Assembly: GCA_029721435.1 (NCBI GenBank) | Contig: CM056580.1 | Location: forward strand, 21,584,367 to 21,648,366 | Length of the DNA stretch: 64,000 bases | Origin: Gymnothorax reevesii | Lineage: Eukaryota; Chordata; Actinopteri; Anguilliformes; Muraenidae | Reading direction: 5' to 3' | Part shown: positions 23,640 through 34,526 of the stretch, piece by piece | How positions within the stretch are numbered: position 1 is the first letter of the stretch | Layout of the letters: each line of letters begins with the position of its first letter | The notes under the pieces: model-generated | The model's input: the letters and a program-made list of their open reading frames with translations, nothing else | Databases searched by the model: none | Told to the model about the DNA's origin: nothing | Position numbers and translations under genes: made by a program

Positions 23640-24605
23640 AGGGCCTTTCTGAATGTAAACTACAATACTTAGTCGTTTCATTGTATTGTATTAAAATATT
23701 GTTAAAGAGATCAATGTTATTTATGTCCACATTGAATACGCAGTACTATCACAGGAGTAGTTTCACAGCACTGCTTCCTCTACATGGAGTCATCACAGTC
23801 ACTCTCAGCCTAGGTCCTGAAGGAACGCTGCGCTCGCTGGTTTTTGTTCCAACCTCATCTTGCCATCCCTGAGTTTTAACAATCTGTTCGTTCATCTTCA
23901 TTAGATGTTTTCCGTGTTTTGTGGGATTATGTACCCTCTTAAGCCACATTATGTCAGACATGGCTGTACACAGCATAAAGAACACCATTCCCACGTTAAC
24001 ACTGCTGAATGTACTACATTTTAAACAATTACATGAAAACAAATAGAATATTTTTACCGATTAAATTAAACACTGAAGTAAAAACAGTAGACTCCTAATT
24101 GGTGACTATATGGTCAAATGGTCACATAAACGTTTTTGTAAAATAATGAGAAAATATTGGTAATAAAATATAATAATGCAAAAATTTTTATGCAACTGTG
24201 CTCTTACTGGCTGTAGATGTTTATTTGTTTTCCTCTGTGTTGCTGAAGATTGAGAGTATATTTGAAGTCTAACTTGTAATTTAAAAAATAGTTAAACAAA
24301 CATTGGTATTTCATTAACAGTTGATACAGATAAACTCTTGACGGAGCCGTGATATCAACATCATCACGGCTGTCCACGATCACTTGGAGGGACAGACACA
24401 AGTGAGACAGTCAGTCTGCAGAAGAACACTGGCAAGTTTTTCAATCTGCTTGGAACAACCAAAAACCCAATCATTTCATAAAACTACAGCATTTAGTTTT
24501 TAACAGTTTATAACTCTATATAGTACATCTCTCAGTCATGGAAAGTTTTATTTATATTACTGCTTTAAATGTGCCCAAGAATTTTGCTCCGTACTGTGTG
24601 ATATA
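23640..24605. other. Spacer between the two solo LTRs
   Basis: About 970 bp that is not the interior of an LTR element: no gag or pol motif in any frame. The two LTRs are therefore separate insertions rather than one element. Confidence 0.5.
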
Positions 24606-24938
24606 TGTCATGGTTTGTGGCCCGCCGGCAAGAGGCAAAGCCGGCGGGCGCTAAGACCATGTTCCCAAAAGGGTAGAGAGGGACCCAAACGCTGAGTAAA
24701 AACACAAAAATCTTGAATTTAGCTTATAAAGATTAAAAGAGTCCCAAAGGGGAGCAGCAGCACAACAAGGCACAGCAGGGCTGAGGACACAAACAAAATA
24801 CTGCTGCACCAAGATAGGTGCAGCCAGCGCTTAAATACTAATACTTCAGCTCCACCTTAATGAGCAACAGGTATGGCTCGTTAAGGTGGAGGCAAAGAAT
24901 GCAGCAGGGAGAAGGGCCTGCCGGCCAACATCATGACA
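24606..24938 (-). mobile_element. Solo LTR (minus), family H copy 2, TSD ATATA
   Basis: Starts TGTCATGGTTTG and ends CATCATGACA, so TGTCATG/CATGACA form an inverted end. ATATA precedes it (24601-24605) and follows it (24939-24943), a 5 bp target duplication as made by Ty3/Gypsy integrases; the AT-rich site makes this match weaker evidence. Minus-strand TATTTAAGCGCTGGCTGC is the probable promoter. Two hairpins are present: GCCCGCCGGC/GCCGGCGGGC (24620-24649) and CTCCACCTTAATGAG/CTCGTTAAGGTGGAG (24850-24891). Confidence 0.75.
24620..24649. repeat. GC-rich 10 bp hairpin at the LTR end
   Basis: GCCCGCCGGC (24620-24629) and GCCGGCGGGC (24640-24649) pair perfectly around AAGAGGCAAA. The copy at 23322-23349 keeps an imperfect version. 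Confidence 0.9.
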
Positions 24939-24972
24939 ATATATATATATATAATTTTTTAATTTTTAATTG

Positions 24973-25275
24973 GTTATGTATGTTATTGCCTGCACACAGT
25001 AGACATGGCCTGCTAATATATCTTGTTTTGGCTGACCTGTATTGGCCGAGTTCAGCACGTGCACAAGTAACCATTGGCAACTGTGGCATTCGCTCTCTTC
25101 AGAGAAGCAGACAACAGTTGTGGACCGAGCATTTAGCTCTTTAGTGAGTCTTGAAGTCGCGTACGTCAGAAGTCATAGTCATAATATTGTCATGATAGCA
25201 CAGCATACTTAACCAATAAATAAAAATATTATAAATCGCTTATTTTTGTATTGCCTAGGTATTGGCCTTTAGTTC
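24973..25275 (+). repeat. Unclassified repeat family P, unit 1
   Basis: Carries GTATGTTATTGCC, CCTGTATTGGCCGAG, AAGTAACCATTGGCAACTG, GTGGCATTCGCTCTCTTC, GAGCATTTAGCTCTTTA, GTCATAGTCATAATATTG and GTATTGCCTAGGTATTGGCC. All of these words recur in the same order, inverted, at 49843-50228, and partly in the next unit. No coding capacity. I do not recognise the family. Confidence 0.7.
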
Positions 25276-25282
25276 GTTGTAA

Positions 25283-25400
25283 TTGTGGCATTCGCTCTCT
25301 TCAAAGAAGCAGACGACAGTTGCGGACCAAGCATTTAGCTCTTTAATGTGTCTTAAAGTCGCATACGGCAGAAGTCATAGTCATAATATTGTTACAACAT
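25283..25400 (+). repeat. Repeat family P, unit 2 (direct repeat of unit 1)
   Basis: Repeats the core of unit 1 (25081-25190) with a few substitutions: GTGGCATTCGCTCTCTTC, AGCAGACGACAGTTG, AAGCATTTAGCTCTTTAATG, GTCATAGTCATAATATTG. Truncated at 25400. Confidence 0.75.
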
Positions 25401-25433
25401 ACCAGACATTCTCAGACATCTGCCTCAGTCGAA

Positions 25434-25665
25434 GTACTGTATATTGTCTTTTTTTTGCACTGTTATATAGCATATTTGCACTTTTGTACTTTTATATCTA
25501 TCTGTAAACTGTCATCAAGTCAGTCCATCTATTTTTGGTCTGAGTACTGTAAACTGCCATATTTGCATGGTTATATTATAGCAATTTTTGCACTGCTATA
25601 TCATAGCTATCTGTAAAGTGTCTTTTGAAATATCATATCAAGTCAGTCTATCTGTTTGCAGTTGC
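25434..25665 (+). repeat. Two-copy tandem duplication of about 115 bp
   Basis: Unit 25434-25543 and unit 25544-25665 share TACTGTA, TTTGCACTG.TATAT, TATCTGTAAA.TGTC and TCAAGTCAGTC.ATCT in the same order. No coding potential. Confidence 0.6.
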
Positions 25666-25819
25666 CTACTACTGAAGATAGGTGTAAATGCCATTAATAC
25701 CACAATCACCTGCTGCTAGTCACTTATTCTCAACCTGTGTATCTGTTTACTCTCAACCTACCTTGGTACTTTTAGCTTTTCACAAGTCTATGCAGGGTTT
25801 ATGTTGTTTATTTATGTTG

Positions 25820-25972
25820 CATACATCAGAAATCAGTCATAATATCGTCATGATAGCACAACATATGTAACTAATTAATAAAAATATTATAAATAGCTTA
25901 TTTTCGCATTGCCTTGGTATTGCCCTTTGGGTCGTGGTATTAGCCCAAGGCCTACGGAAAAAAGCAATTAAT

Positions 25973-25975
<3 letters not shown>
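25820..25975 (+). repeat. Repeat family P, unit 3 (partial)
   Basis: Contains ATCAGAAATCAGTCATAATATCGTCATGATAGCACAACAT (matching unit 1), AAAAATATTATAAATAGCTTATTTTCG and the palindrome arm CATTGCCTTGGTATTG; the second palindrome arm is shortened to AAGGCCTACGGAAAAAAGC. Confidence 0.65.

Positions 25976-26021
<46 letters not shown>
25972..26021 (+). repeat. (AT)n(GT)n microsatellite
   Basis: An uninterrupted AT run is followed directly by an uninterrupted GT run. Likely length-polymorphic. Confidence 0.95.
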
Positions 26022-26023
<2 letters not shown>

Positions 26024-26075
26024 ATGCATTCATGTATACTGTATATGAAAGGGGTTACACATGATGTTCAAGAAA

Positions 26076-26106
26076 ATTAATTAATTAAATTAATTAATTA
26101 ATTAAT
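26076..26106 (+). repeat. TTAA/ATTA simple repeat
   Basis: Repeated AATTAATTAAATTAATTAATTAATTAAT, self-complementary. Confidence 0.85.
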
Positions 26107-28857
26107 CTACAGTACACACTGGTACTCTTGTGTACGAGAATGTGTGAGTGTAAAAATTCAATAAGAAGCATTTTTATTTTAAATGTCTTTGCAATTCCAA
26201 ATATGATACCATACCATTCACCATTTAGAATAATGCATTCTGACATCCTGTTTTCTTTCTTCTTCCAAACATTCTCCCTCTTCTTTGGCTTACTTGCTTT
26301 GGCCTTGTCTTCTCAGCTAAATAATTGATGCCCCCCTGCTCTTACCCTGATGTATTTATGAATACAGGCCTTGCAGGGATAGCTGTATATTCTCAATGCC
26401 TTTTTATAATCCTTCCCAGGCTTATCTGTGTATCCGTACCAAGGTCAAAATGGCCACATATTTTATATGGACAAATTATTCCCGCCAAACAGTTACAGTC
26501 AGGGTTCAAGAACAAGCTCCTGCACAGAATACAACCAGAACGTACTGTTATGCAGAAACCACATTTTAGGCATGTTTCTTCATTTTGTACAACAAACGGA
26601 ATTAAGCGGTATTGTTAAGTGAATGTACCCATGATGTAGAAGTATAAAAAACTGCCTTTTTTCTTACAGACAGCAGCCAGGACATTAAAAGTTCAGGACA
26701 ATGAAAATTGCATTTTTCAATCTAGCATTTTTTAACAGAGGGTTTGCTGACACAAAATTACCCAAATGTTACTGATGTGCAGAAAATCAGCATTAAAGCT
26801 GTTTGATCACTTGTCTCCAGAATATCAACAAAATCAAGCCGTTTTTGTTGTCCAATCTACTTCCTCAAAGATGTGAATCATAGAAGATAAGCAGTGGCAG
26901 TGCATGTGCGCTAAGCTAGCGCTATGGCTATGAGAGCATGTTGGGAAGTAATGACAAATACAATATGGCGCACCTACCTAATGTCCACAAGCTGTGGCCA
27001 AGTCACGGGTGCTAAGCTAGCACCCTGGTTATGGGTGCACATGGCTGAGCGGGTGCAATCACTGATACCATGCTAGTATCAACTTCACATCCACTAGCAG
27101 TGGCGCAGTGTATCCGCACTTAGTGAGCGTTATTGCTTGTTAAGTTTTCAAAAGCATATTTTATTTATCTCTTTGGTAAGTTCATCTCAATGAATCTCCA
27201 GTCCTTCAATCCTTCTCTTTTGGGGATGGCTTTGCCTCTGCCTGCTACGCTGCCAGATCTGCACCCCAACTCGCTGATGGGTCTTCAAGGATGGAGTCAT
27301 TGCCGAGGATAACATTGAATTTATTACATTGTTAGCAAATCTTTTCAGCTTTAATTCCAGAGTCTTCTTGATTGAAATAAAGACTGAGAGGCTGAGCTAA
27401 TCCATCATCCAGAAGTAAACTTTTAATTAAGAGGAATCTGGCTAGTTTGGTTGCAAAAATAATTAATTTATGAACCAACTGTGAATTTACATCCCTTAAC
27501 TGATAATCTAGTAAGTGTGAACTAATCACAAAAAGTCATAGTAATTTCATCATTTGTCAATGATGAACAACAGGAATTCATGATACGTCCTGCATTAATT
27601 CATGCATTAAATTATCACGAGTTTTGCAATATTTCAGCATTTCTTAAGTGTATGATTTGTACCCATATTGTAAAGTGTGACCCTCAGAAAAAAAAAAAAA
27701 GTTTCACAGGAGAGCCAAACCAAAAGTTTGAAAGCTTGTGCCGTCAGCCATGAAGCTGACGCGAGGTTCAACCCATAATGCATTGTTCAACGAACAGAAG
27801 GCTTGAGTGAATTGAAGCCTTCATTGTACCAAAATAAAGCATGGTTTTTTGGCTTTTGTCATGTTTGTAATGCAGTTAAGGATGTCTAGTGCATGAATAG
27901 AAGGGGATGTGGGGGCTCTATCAAACTATAATCAGCTTTGACTACTTCCCTCATTTTTCCATAAATTATACATTTATATCAGGCTTATATAGGTCCTTAC
28001 TCCTCAGAAGAAGCAGGTAGTGTATGAGGAAGGTGGTTTTTCTCCCTTAGCCTCTTTTCGCTCCATTATTTCTAACCAATGAATAAATAATAGACAGTGG
28101 TCTGGTAGCAATGCAGAGCTTTCGTATGGAAGCAAATTTTCAAAAAAAATAACTAACTTATGGACTATAAAAACAAACCAAACATTATAACGAAAAGGTG
28201 GGCTCTGCATTGCTTCATCGTGGAAACGATCACAGCAACATTATCGTGACTCTCAGTTCCTTAAGGGTTGCCTCTGCTCAGGTGGCAGCTGAAAATTAAT
28301 TGAAGTAGAGTGCTGCCTCTTGTGTGAACCCCATTTCTCTCAGAACACCTGTTTGAGGCCACACGTTGTACTTAGATTAATGAAGCGCATGGCCTACCTT
28401 TTCTCTCAGAGAACCCCCTCAACACAGGCTGTCACAGCCCTACCGTACGCTGTATTGAATGCTCAGCAGTAACAAGGGCAGGAAGCCTAGGACGGCTTTT
28501 TATTGTTTTCATTTCATGTTATGCGCTGCCAAGCCATGTCCATAGCACCGAAGAGTTCCAAAAAGAATTATTGTAAGATAGAAAACATTTTCAACTCATT
28601 CACTTTTTTCAAATGCCTCTTCAGTTGACCAAAACAAAAGATCAAAATCTATTGTTTTTGGTAGATTTAATTCTTGTGAAGTGTTCGTTTCACATACTCA
28701 CCTGAGCTACTGGTCAATATTGTCCAATCAACTACAGTTGTTCAGAAATCTTCAGACTAATGATGGCTTAAGAGGTAGTTCCTATTAAACAGACTCAAGA
28801 GTTAAAAAACATTTCATTCACATTTACAGAACACACAGAGCGAGTACAGCATTGGGT
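26107..28857. other. Mostly unassigned DNA with one weak repeat pair
   Basis: No gene recognised. About 26540-26800 resembles 33630-33790: both contain AATGAAAAT.G.ATTTTTCAA.CTAG, GTTTGCTGACA/GTATGTTGACA and .ACCCAAA.TGTT..TG.TGTG in order. It is an unnamed dispersed repeat. Confidence 0.35.
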
Positions 28858-29275
28858 TTCTGGGTTGCTCCCTTAGCAAAGTTGTTACACTGTGGTGCAT
28901 GAGTGACGATCGTGTGATTGCAGGGAATCCAGCCCTGTCAGTGCTGACTGAGGACAGCAGCCTTTTGAGAGCACTGCAAAGTTTAAAGGGATGTAGTTGG
29001 TTTGGGTGAACAATTTGCTGTTGAAGTGCCTCCTGCGAGCTATCCGGATGTTTGTTAGTAACATTCTAAGCTAGCACATGTTCGGGTACCGCCGTCGTTC
29101 TCCGCAAGGTTTAAAGCTGCGGATATAAAGAATCAGTAGCTAACAGGCAGGTGTTTCATCATTAAGAGAACTGTGAACTGTTTGTGCTCTCCTGAGATAC
29201 CAGCGTAAGAGCCTGCTTGTACATAATTTGTGCATAGGCAATTCCAGATTTGGGTGAGAGACTTTAAAAATAAAA
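28858..29275 (+). mobile_element. Degenerate copy of the tRNA-SINE
   Basis: Co-linear with 13036-13525. The tail part (29080-29275) is clear: GAACTGTGAACTGTTTGTGCTCTCCTG, TTGTGCATAGGCAATTCCAGATTTGGGTG. The head is decayed but retains TTGCTCCCTTAGCAAAG and a B-box relic AATCCAGCCCTG followed by CAG.GCTGA. It is an older insertion than the 13 kb copy. Confidence 0.55.
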
Positions 29276-29439
29276 AGGATGACTGGTCTGCAAGGCCCAG
29301 ACAACGCTTTGTGTATCTGAGAGGTGGGTAAGATTTTGCTTTAAAACTTAAGTGTTTAAACTATTTTCTTATGTTTTGATTGTTTATGAGAACTTTATTA
29401 TTTCAGTACGAAAAAGTTTTTTAATATTTGGGCTGAAAG

Positions 29440-29748
29440 GTATCGTCCCAGTGGGGCAAATCTTCTTTTGGGGAGAAAGTTACTATTCTGTTGGGGGAAA
29501 GATTCCTGTGGGGTGAAGATTCTATTAGGGAAAGTTCCTGGGGGATAAATATTCTATGGGGGAAAGAGTCACATCAGGTAAAGATTTTGTTGGGGAAGGG
29601 TGCCTGCAGCAAAGAAATTCTTTAGGGTAAAGGTTCACATGAGCTAAGATTCTACTGGGGAAAGGCTCCAAGGGGGTGACGATTACATTGCGGAAAAAAT
29701 TTCCAATTGGCTTAGAGTCTACTGGGCACGGGTTCCTGCAGGGTCAAG
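29440..29748 (+). repeat. Degenerate G-rich minisatellite, left part
   Basis: Tandem units of about 32-40 bp on a pattern like GGGGAAAGGTTCC..GGGGTAAAGATTCTATT, each diverged. The array stops at the solo LTR and resumes at 30793 with the same pattern. Confidence 0.75.
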
Positions 29749-29753
29749 TTTCC

Positions 29754-30787
29754 TGATGCGAGATCAGGTAGACACCAGGAGCGAGGTGAAGGGGAATGAG
29801 GAGTTTATTGAAAATAAACAAAACTGGCACGAGGGCCAACAGAAATCTTGGCCCAAAGGGTTGCAATACACAAACTAAAGAGAGCTTCACAGAGCTAATA
29901 ACTAAGGATCAAAAACGACGAGAACAAAAGCCACTGGAAACTCCCGGCAGATAATTCATAAACAAAAAAGAACAAAGATGCTAAGAATGAAAAGGCTATA
30001 TGCAAAATGACAAGAACTATAACTATGAAAAACAAACTAGAACAAGACTTGGCAAACATGAGCTTGGACTTGAAACGAGACTTGAAAACATGAACAAGAA
30101 CTTGAGACACTGTCTGCCAGCCAACTTCCACCGCATCCAGATAAAGGGTAAGAAATCAAGACATGAGGGGCAACACCTGGAGAAGGAGAAACAAGAGGCA
30201 GGGCAAGATCATTGGACATGGACTAAGATCGGATGACAAGACCTGCTCATTAAGAGAATGAGCGTGGTCAGCTTAAGTACCAATTAAGTACGCAGTGTGG
30301 AAGCAAGCATGAATGATAAGAACAGAAAAGCACAGCAAGACTTGAAATAGTACAGCAGGAATCATGACAATAAACTCCCTGTCTAAATTAGTAGGATTAG
30401 TAATGTGCCTATCTAATGAATTACACCACCCAGTGAATGTTAGTAAATGTTAGTGACTTAAAAACAGTTAATTGTCAATTAAGCTCAGACAGCCCCGAAT
30501 CCAGCACAGCACAGAAGGAAGGGGGAAACACCAAAGCCAACCAGAGCTCTGAAATGTGCAACAACGAAGGCATGGGGCAGAACGCAGACAAGCGGTGGAG
30601 TGGCTTGGCAGACCTGGCAAAAACATAAACATGGAAAAGTAAAAACATGGACAATAAACATGAATAGTGAAATACTTGATCCTGATACAAGAAACTGTTA
30701 AAACTGTGACATGAACTATGACTGTGGACTATGGAATCTTGAACACGAAACTGTTAAAATCATAAATGCTGTCCCCAGAACACAACA
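29754..30787 (-). mobile_element. Solo LTR (minus), Gypsy-type, TSD TTTCC
   Basis: Plus-strand ends TGATGCGAG and AACACAACA give TG...CA termini, and TTTCC flanks both sides (29749-29753 and 30788-30792). Read on the minus strand it starts TGTTGTG like the LTRs of the element at 40497, and carries AATAAA-type signals near its 3' end (29797-29820 region). It is about 1.03 kb long with no gag or pol, so the interior was lost by LTR-LTR recombination. It inserted inside the minisatellite. Part of the interior has open frames without recognisable domains. Confidence 0.85.
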
Positions 30788-30792
30788 TTTCC

Positions 30793-30930
30793 ATAGGGGA
30801 AAGGTCACTTCAGGGAACGATTCTGTTGGAGAAGGACTCTTTTGGGGTTAAGATTCTATTGGGGAAAGGTTCTCAGTCAGTGAAGATTCTTTTGGGGAAT
30901 GGTTTCCATTGGGTAAAGAATCTGACAATA
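30793..30930 (+). repeat. G-rich minisatellite, right part
   Basis: Continues the GGGGAAAGGT..C pattern and ends near 30930. Together with 29440-29748 it was one array before the LTR insertion. Confidence 0.75.
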
Positions 30931-32335
30931 TTAGGAATTTGAAATAAACTAAAGTTTTCAGATAAAAAAATGTATAATTAAGTCAAATTTAGCATGAACA
31001 TAACAGGAGGGTTTATTATGTGCGCTTGACATGAACTGCAACAAAGACCTTGTGAATTGTACTTCAGTGAATGGCCAACGAAAATTAATGGGGAGGAACT
31101 TGTGGAAAGTGACCAAATTTGTGAGAAGATGATTTTGAGCAGAGTTAATGGAATAGGTGCAACTGATAATGGGGTGCAGCTGACCTCTTTCTTCATGCAC
31201 ACTCATCTACTTCTTACATCCAGCTTAAACCTGCAATTTGCAGCAAGTTCAGGTGATAACACTTTAGCCTGGATGAAAAAAGGTCAGTCAGCCTTGCATC
31301 ATTATTATACTAACTGGTCCAAACCTGAGGCTGTGCGTGCCACAATGACGTGCATACTTCTGTGGAGCCCCGTGACAACTCCGTGTAGACCTGCCAGAAG
31401 TACAAGTAAAAACTTTACATTTGCTGGTAAACAGCTTTAAAAAATAGAATTAGGAAAATGGAAAAATCAGCTTTGTAAATCCCTGCCTACGCCAAGGCTC
31501 AATGCCCATGTGTAGTTTCAGACTGATTGGCCAGCTGATTGAGTAAAAAAAATGAATAGACAGGGTGGATGGTCTGAATATCCCTCATATTACAGTTGCA
31601 TACAGAGCTATCAAGCTTGGTTGACTGTCTATAAGCCAGTTATACATTGCAGGCTGCATTATGAAATTTAAAATGACCATTTGAAAAATAACAACTGCTG
31701 AAAGGGTAAAACCATTCTGTTTTTGTTAAAATATTTAATAGAAGTCAAAAATGGATACCAGTATGGAAAAATAAACACATACATTTGCAATTGTTCACAA
31801 CTTTGTGCGGGAAATTGCTTTGAGGGACTTTAATAAGTATAAAAAAAGCTCTGGCTGTGTGTGTGTGCAGGTGTGCTTGCGTGCATGTGTGTGTGTTTGT
31901 GCACTTCTGAGTTTCTATAAGGAGTACGATCCTTATATTAATTCATGTAAAATACCCAATAATATTTGTTTTAGAAATTCCAAGCAGGAAGCTGTCTGAC
32001 TCCTATTATCCTAGTGTTTGCATATGAGCTAAAGCTGTAAACATAGAAACTGTATACTCTTCTAATCTTTCATAAACAAAACACTTGTGATTATTTGTGC
32101 TGAGCCAACAGAGAGGGAGAGAGAAAGGGAATGATTTAGAGAAATGGAAAGAGAAGGAAGATTCTGTCCTTCAATATGCTCAGCCAAAATAAAAGCTTCA
32201 CACTCGTTTAGAGGTCGAATAGTTGAACAAAGAAGAAATTAGGTTTTAAATAATGATTTTATTTAATTCTGCACTCATTAAAGATGGTGTATCATAAAAA
32301 TAATGTTCATAATGTAACCAGTTCCACCGGAAATG
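30931..32335. other. Unassigned DNA with a TG-rich tract
   Basis: No gene recognised. A TGTGTG-rich stretch lies at about 31855-31900. The open frame at 31057-31440 has no recognisable domain. Confidence 0.4.
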
Positions 32336-32656
32336 CTATGGAAATGTCCAAGAGTGAAAATGGTGAGTTACAACTTGAGTAAGAGCAGTGCGCAGGCGAT
32401 TACGTACGGTTTGGGCAGTCACACGACCTCTAAACAATTCATTCCTAGTGGATGTTGCAGTGACAAATCGATTATGCAAATGACGTAAGACAATTTGTCG
32501 GTCTTCTGCTTTTGACGTCACACGTGGGCTACCAGAACGAGGTCGGTCAGCTGTGGTACCAGTTTGTTGGATACTTGTCCGAAGATAATGGATAGTCTGT
32601 CGACTGCATCCCATAACCCTTGCAACATCAGTGACGGACGTTTCCGTATTCAGCAT
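32336..32656 (-). pseudogene. Tc1-like transposase helix-turn-helix fragment
   Basis: Remnant of the DNA-binding part of a Tc1-family transposase. The 106-codon frame has SVTDVARVMGCSRQTIHYL (first helix-turn-helix), the linker TTADRPRSGSPRVT with the GRPR-like motif changed to GSPR, and IVLRHLHNRF...VTAQTVRNRLR (second helix-turn-helix). It ends without any DDE catalytic motif. The frame itself is uninterrupted, but the protein is about one third of the usual 340 residues. No inverted repeats were recognised around it. The subfamily differs from the other Tc1 copies in this window. Confidence 0.8.
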
Positions 32657-33990
32657 GCCAATGGCATGTTCATGCTGAATGTTTGAAAGCCATGGAATTG
32701 AAAATCAACGAATTATTAATTGTAAAATTTTTACAGTTTTTCCGAGATGTCACTCTAACGTGCTAATGTGAGCTCAGTGGCACGTCTCTCATATGGTCAA
32801 GTGACTAGGAACATGAGAAAACATGGTTTTAGCTTGAAGTACGCTCGCACGTGCTATGTACCTGTGCACGTCGGAGTTGATGTGTGTCATGATGTCTTTG
32901 ACAACGCATTTACCCCTAGTGATAATAAAAACTCTTTTATTAAAAGTTTCAATAAAATGTTTACGAATTTATGAGTGTGAAGTTTCTTTTTTTTATTATA
33001 CATACTATAATGTTTTATAGATATGTTATATATTATATTTCATGTTTCAAAGATTTGGAAGCACTACCAAATTACTATTTAAGTTGAGGGATATGAAGAG
33101 CTGGCTCTGCGCTGCCTCTTGTGGTCACCTGTCCAATCAATAACATATCCTTAAAAGTAAGCCACGCAGGTTCACAAAGACTATCTAACATACATCTATA
33201 TAGATTTTATTTAAAAAAATGAAACGAAATGGGAGTTTCTTGTATGTGATTACAACATGCAAACATTCATGCTTATCGTGATTTGGATGGGGAATCCCAT
33301 GTACTCACTTCTTGCGCAGCAGTTTGAAGCATTAGGCATCAAAATTACAATCTCTGACTGCTTTACCTGGTGTTGACGTTACAGTGGCTGTTTGATATCT
33401 AATGCATGATCGCAAAATATTATAAACACGCTAATGTGGGATATGTTCACAATTAACAGCAAGCCTCGCTATCAATAATTGCTACATACGCAAACATTAA
33501 TCTAGCTTAGAATTACCTCAGACTCCACAAATTTGGTGAAACTATTAAAATTTAGATGAATATGGTAATATGCACAAAACTCTCCTCAGTGAATATGTGA
33601 CGTGTACTTTTGAAATTTCTGTACAATTAGCAGAAATTGTGTTTTAGGCCTGTTGACCTGAAACCTGTGTGCCTTAGTACCTTTATAGATTCAGTTCAAT
33701 GAAAATAGTATTTTTCAAGCTAGATCCAAGGTATGTTGACAAATAATCACCCAAAATGTTGTTGGTGTGAAAATGAATAGTAATCCAGTGCTTCGACCTG
33801 TAGCCCCCCTGGATATCAATACAAACAAGCAATTTCAGATGTCCATCTTACTTACTTGAAAATATGAGTTACAGGAAGATACTCCGGAAACTACTGAACT
33901 TAAAATGATTGGCTCATCAGTCAATCCCACAACAGTTTGTTGTCTGTCATTTGTTGTTGATCAGTCCATTACCAGGCTGAGGAGAGCCCA
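32657..33990. other. Unassigned DNA
   Basis: No gene recognised. 33630-33790 is the weak repeat partner of 26540-26800. Confidence 0.4.
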
Positions 33991-34229
33991 GTCTCATCCC
34001 GAGTGGTAATATAGTGACACTACCTGACCAAACGTCGATATTTGATGAAAAAGGAGGCTTTTGGCATCTTTATTTGATGCCAGTTTAAAACGAACCCTGT
34101 TCCCTAACTGCTTACCCTTAAACCGAACCTTAACCCTTAGCATCAAATAAGGGCGCCAAAAGCCTCCTTTTTCATCGTATATCGATGCTTGATCAGGTAG
34201 CGTCAGTATGTGAATTGGGATAAGAATGC
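33991..34229. mobile_element. Foldback MITE with about 90 bp arms
   Basis: The left arm (33991-34080) and right arm (34141-34229) are inverted copies. The inner 70 bp are nearly identical: GATGAAAAAGGAGGCTTTTGG on the left pairs with CCAAAAGCCTCCTTTTTCATC on the right, and CACTACCTGACCAA pairs with TTGATCAGGTAGCG. A 60 bp spacer containing CTTACCCTTAAACC separates them. No coding capacity. Confidence 0.85.
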
Positions 34230-34526
34230 AGAAAACACATTTCACAGTTGCAGTCAAAGCTAACCTATCATGCTATAAAGCATTTAGTACAGTAATCAGT
34301 TAGCTTTTAGTTTAGACATGCTTATGTCATTGCCAGTCTATGGGCTACAATAATTGCTGTTCAGTGAGGAGAAGACATTATAGTAAGATTTTATGAACAG
34401 TAAAAGTAACAGGACCAAGACTGTGAATGGTTACCTATTTGGCAAGTTAGCCATAACATAGCTGCGCCTAAAGTCGCTACAACATTTCAAGATTTTGCTT
34501 GCATTTTCATGAACTGTTAAGTGAGC

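Noticed and set aside
23312..24938. One LTR retrotransposon with two LTRs and a 970 bp interior
   Set aside because: The LTRs are in the same orientation but clearly diverged from each other, the second has its own ATATA flanks, and the spacer has no gag, pol, primer-binding site or purine tract.
25972..26106. Short regular repeats as a CRISPR-like or regulatory array
   Set aside because: They are simple microsatellites (AT, GT, TTAA) without spacers; this is a eukaryotic genome.
31057..31440. 127-residue ORF
   Set aside because: No recognisable domain or transposon motif; insufficient to call a gene.
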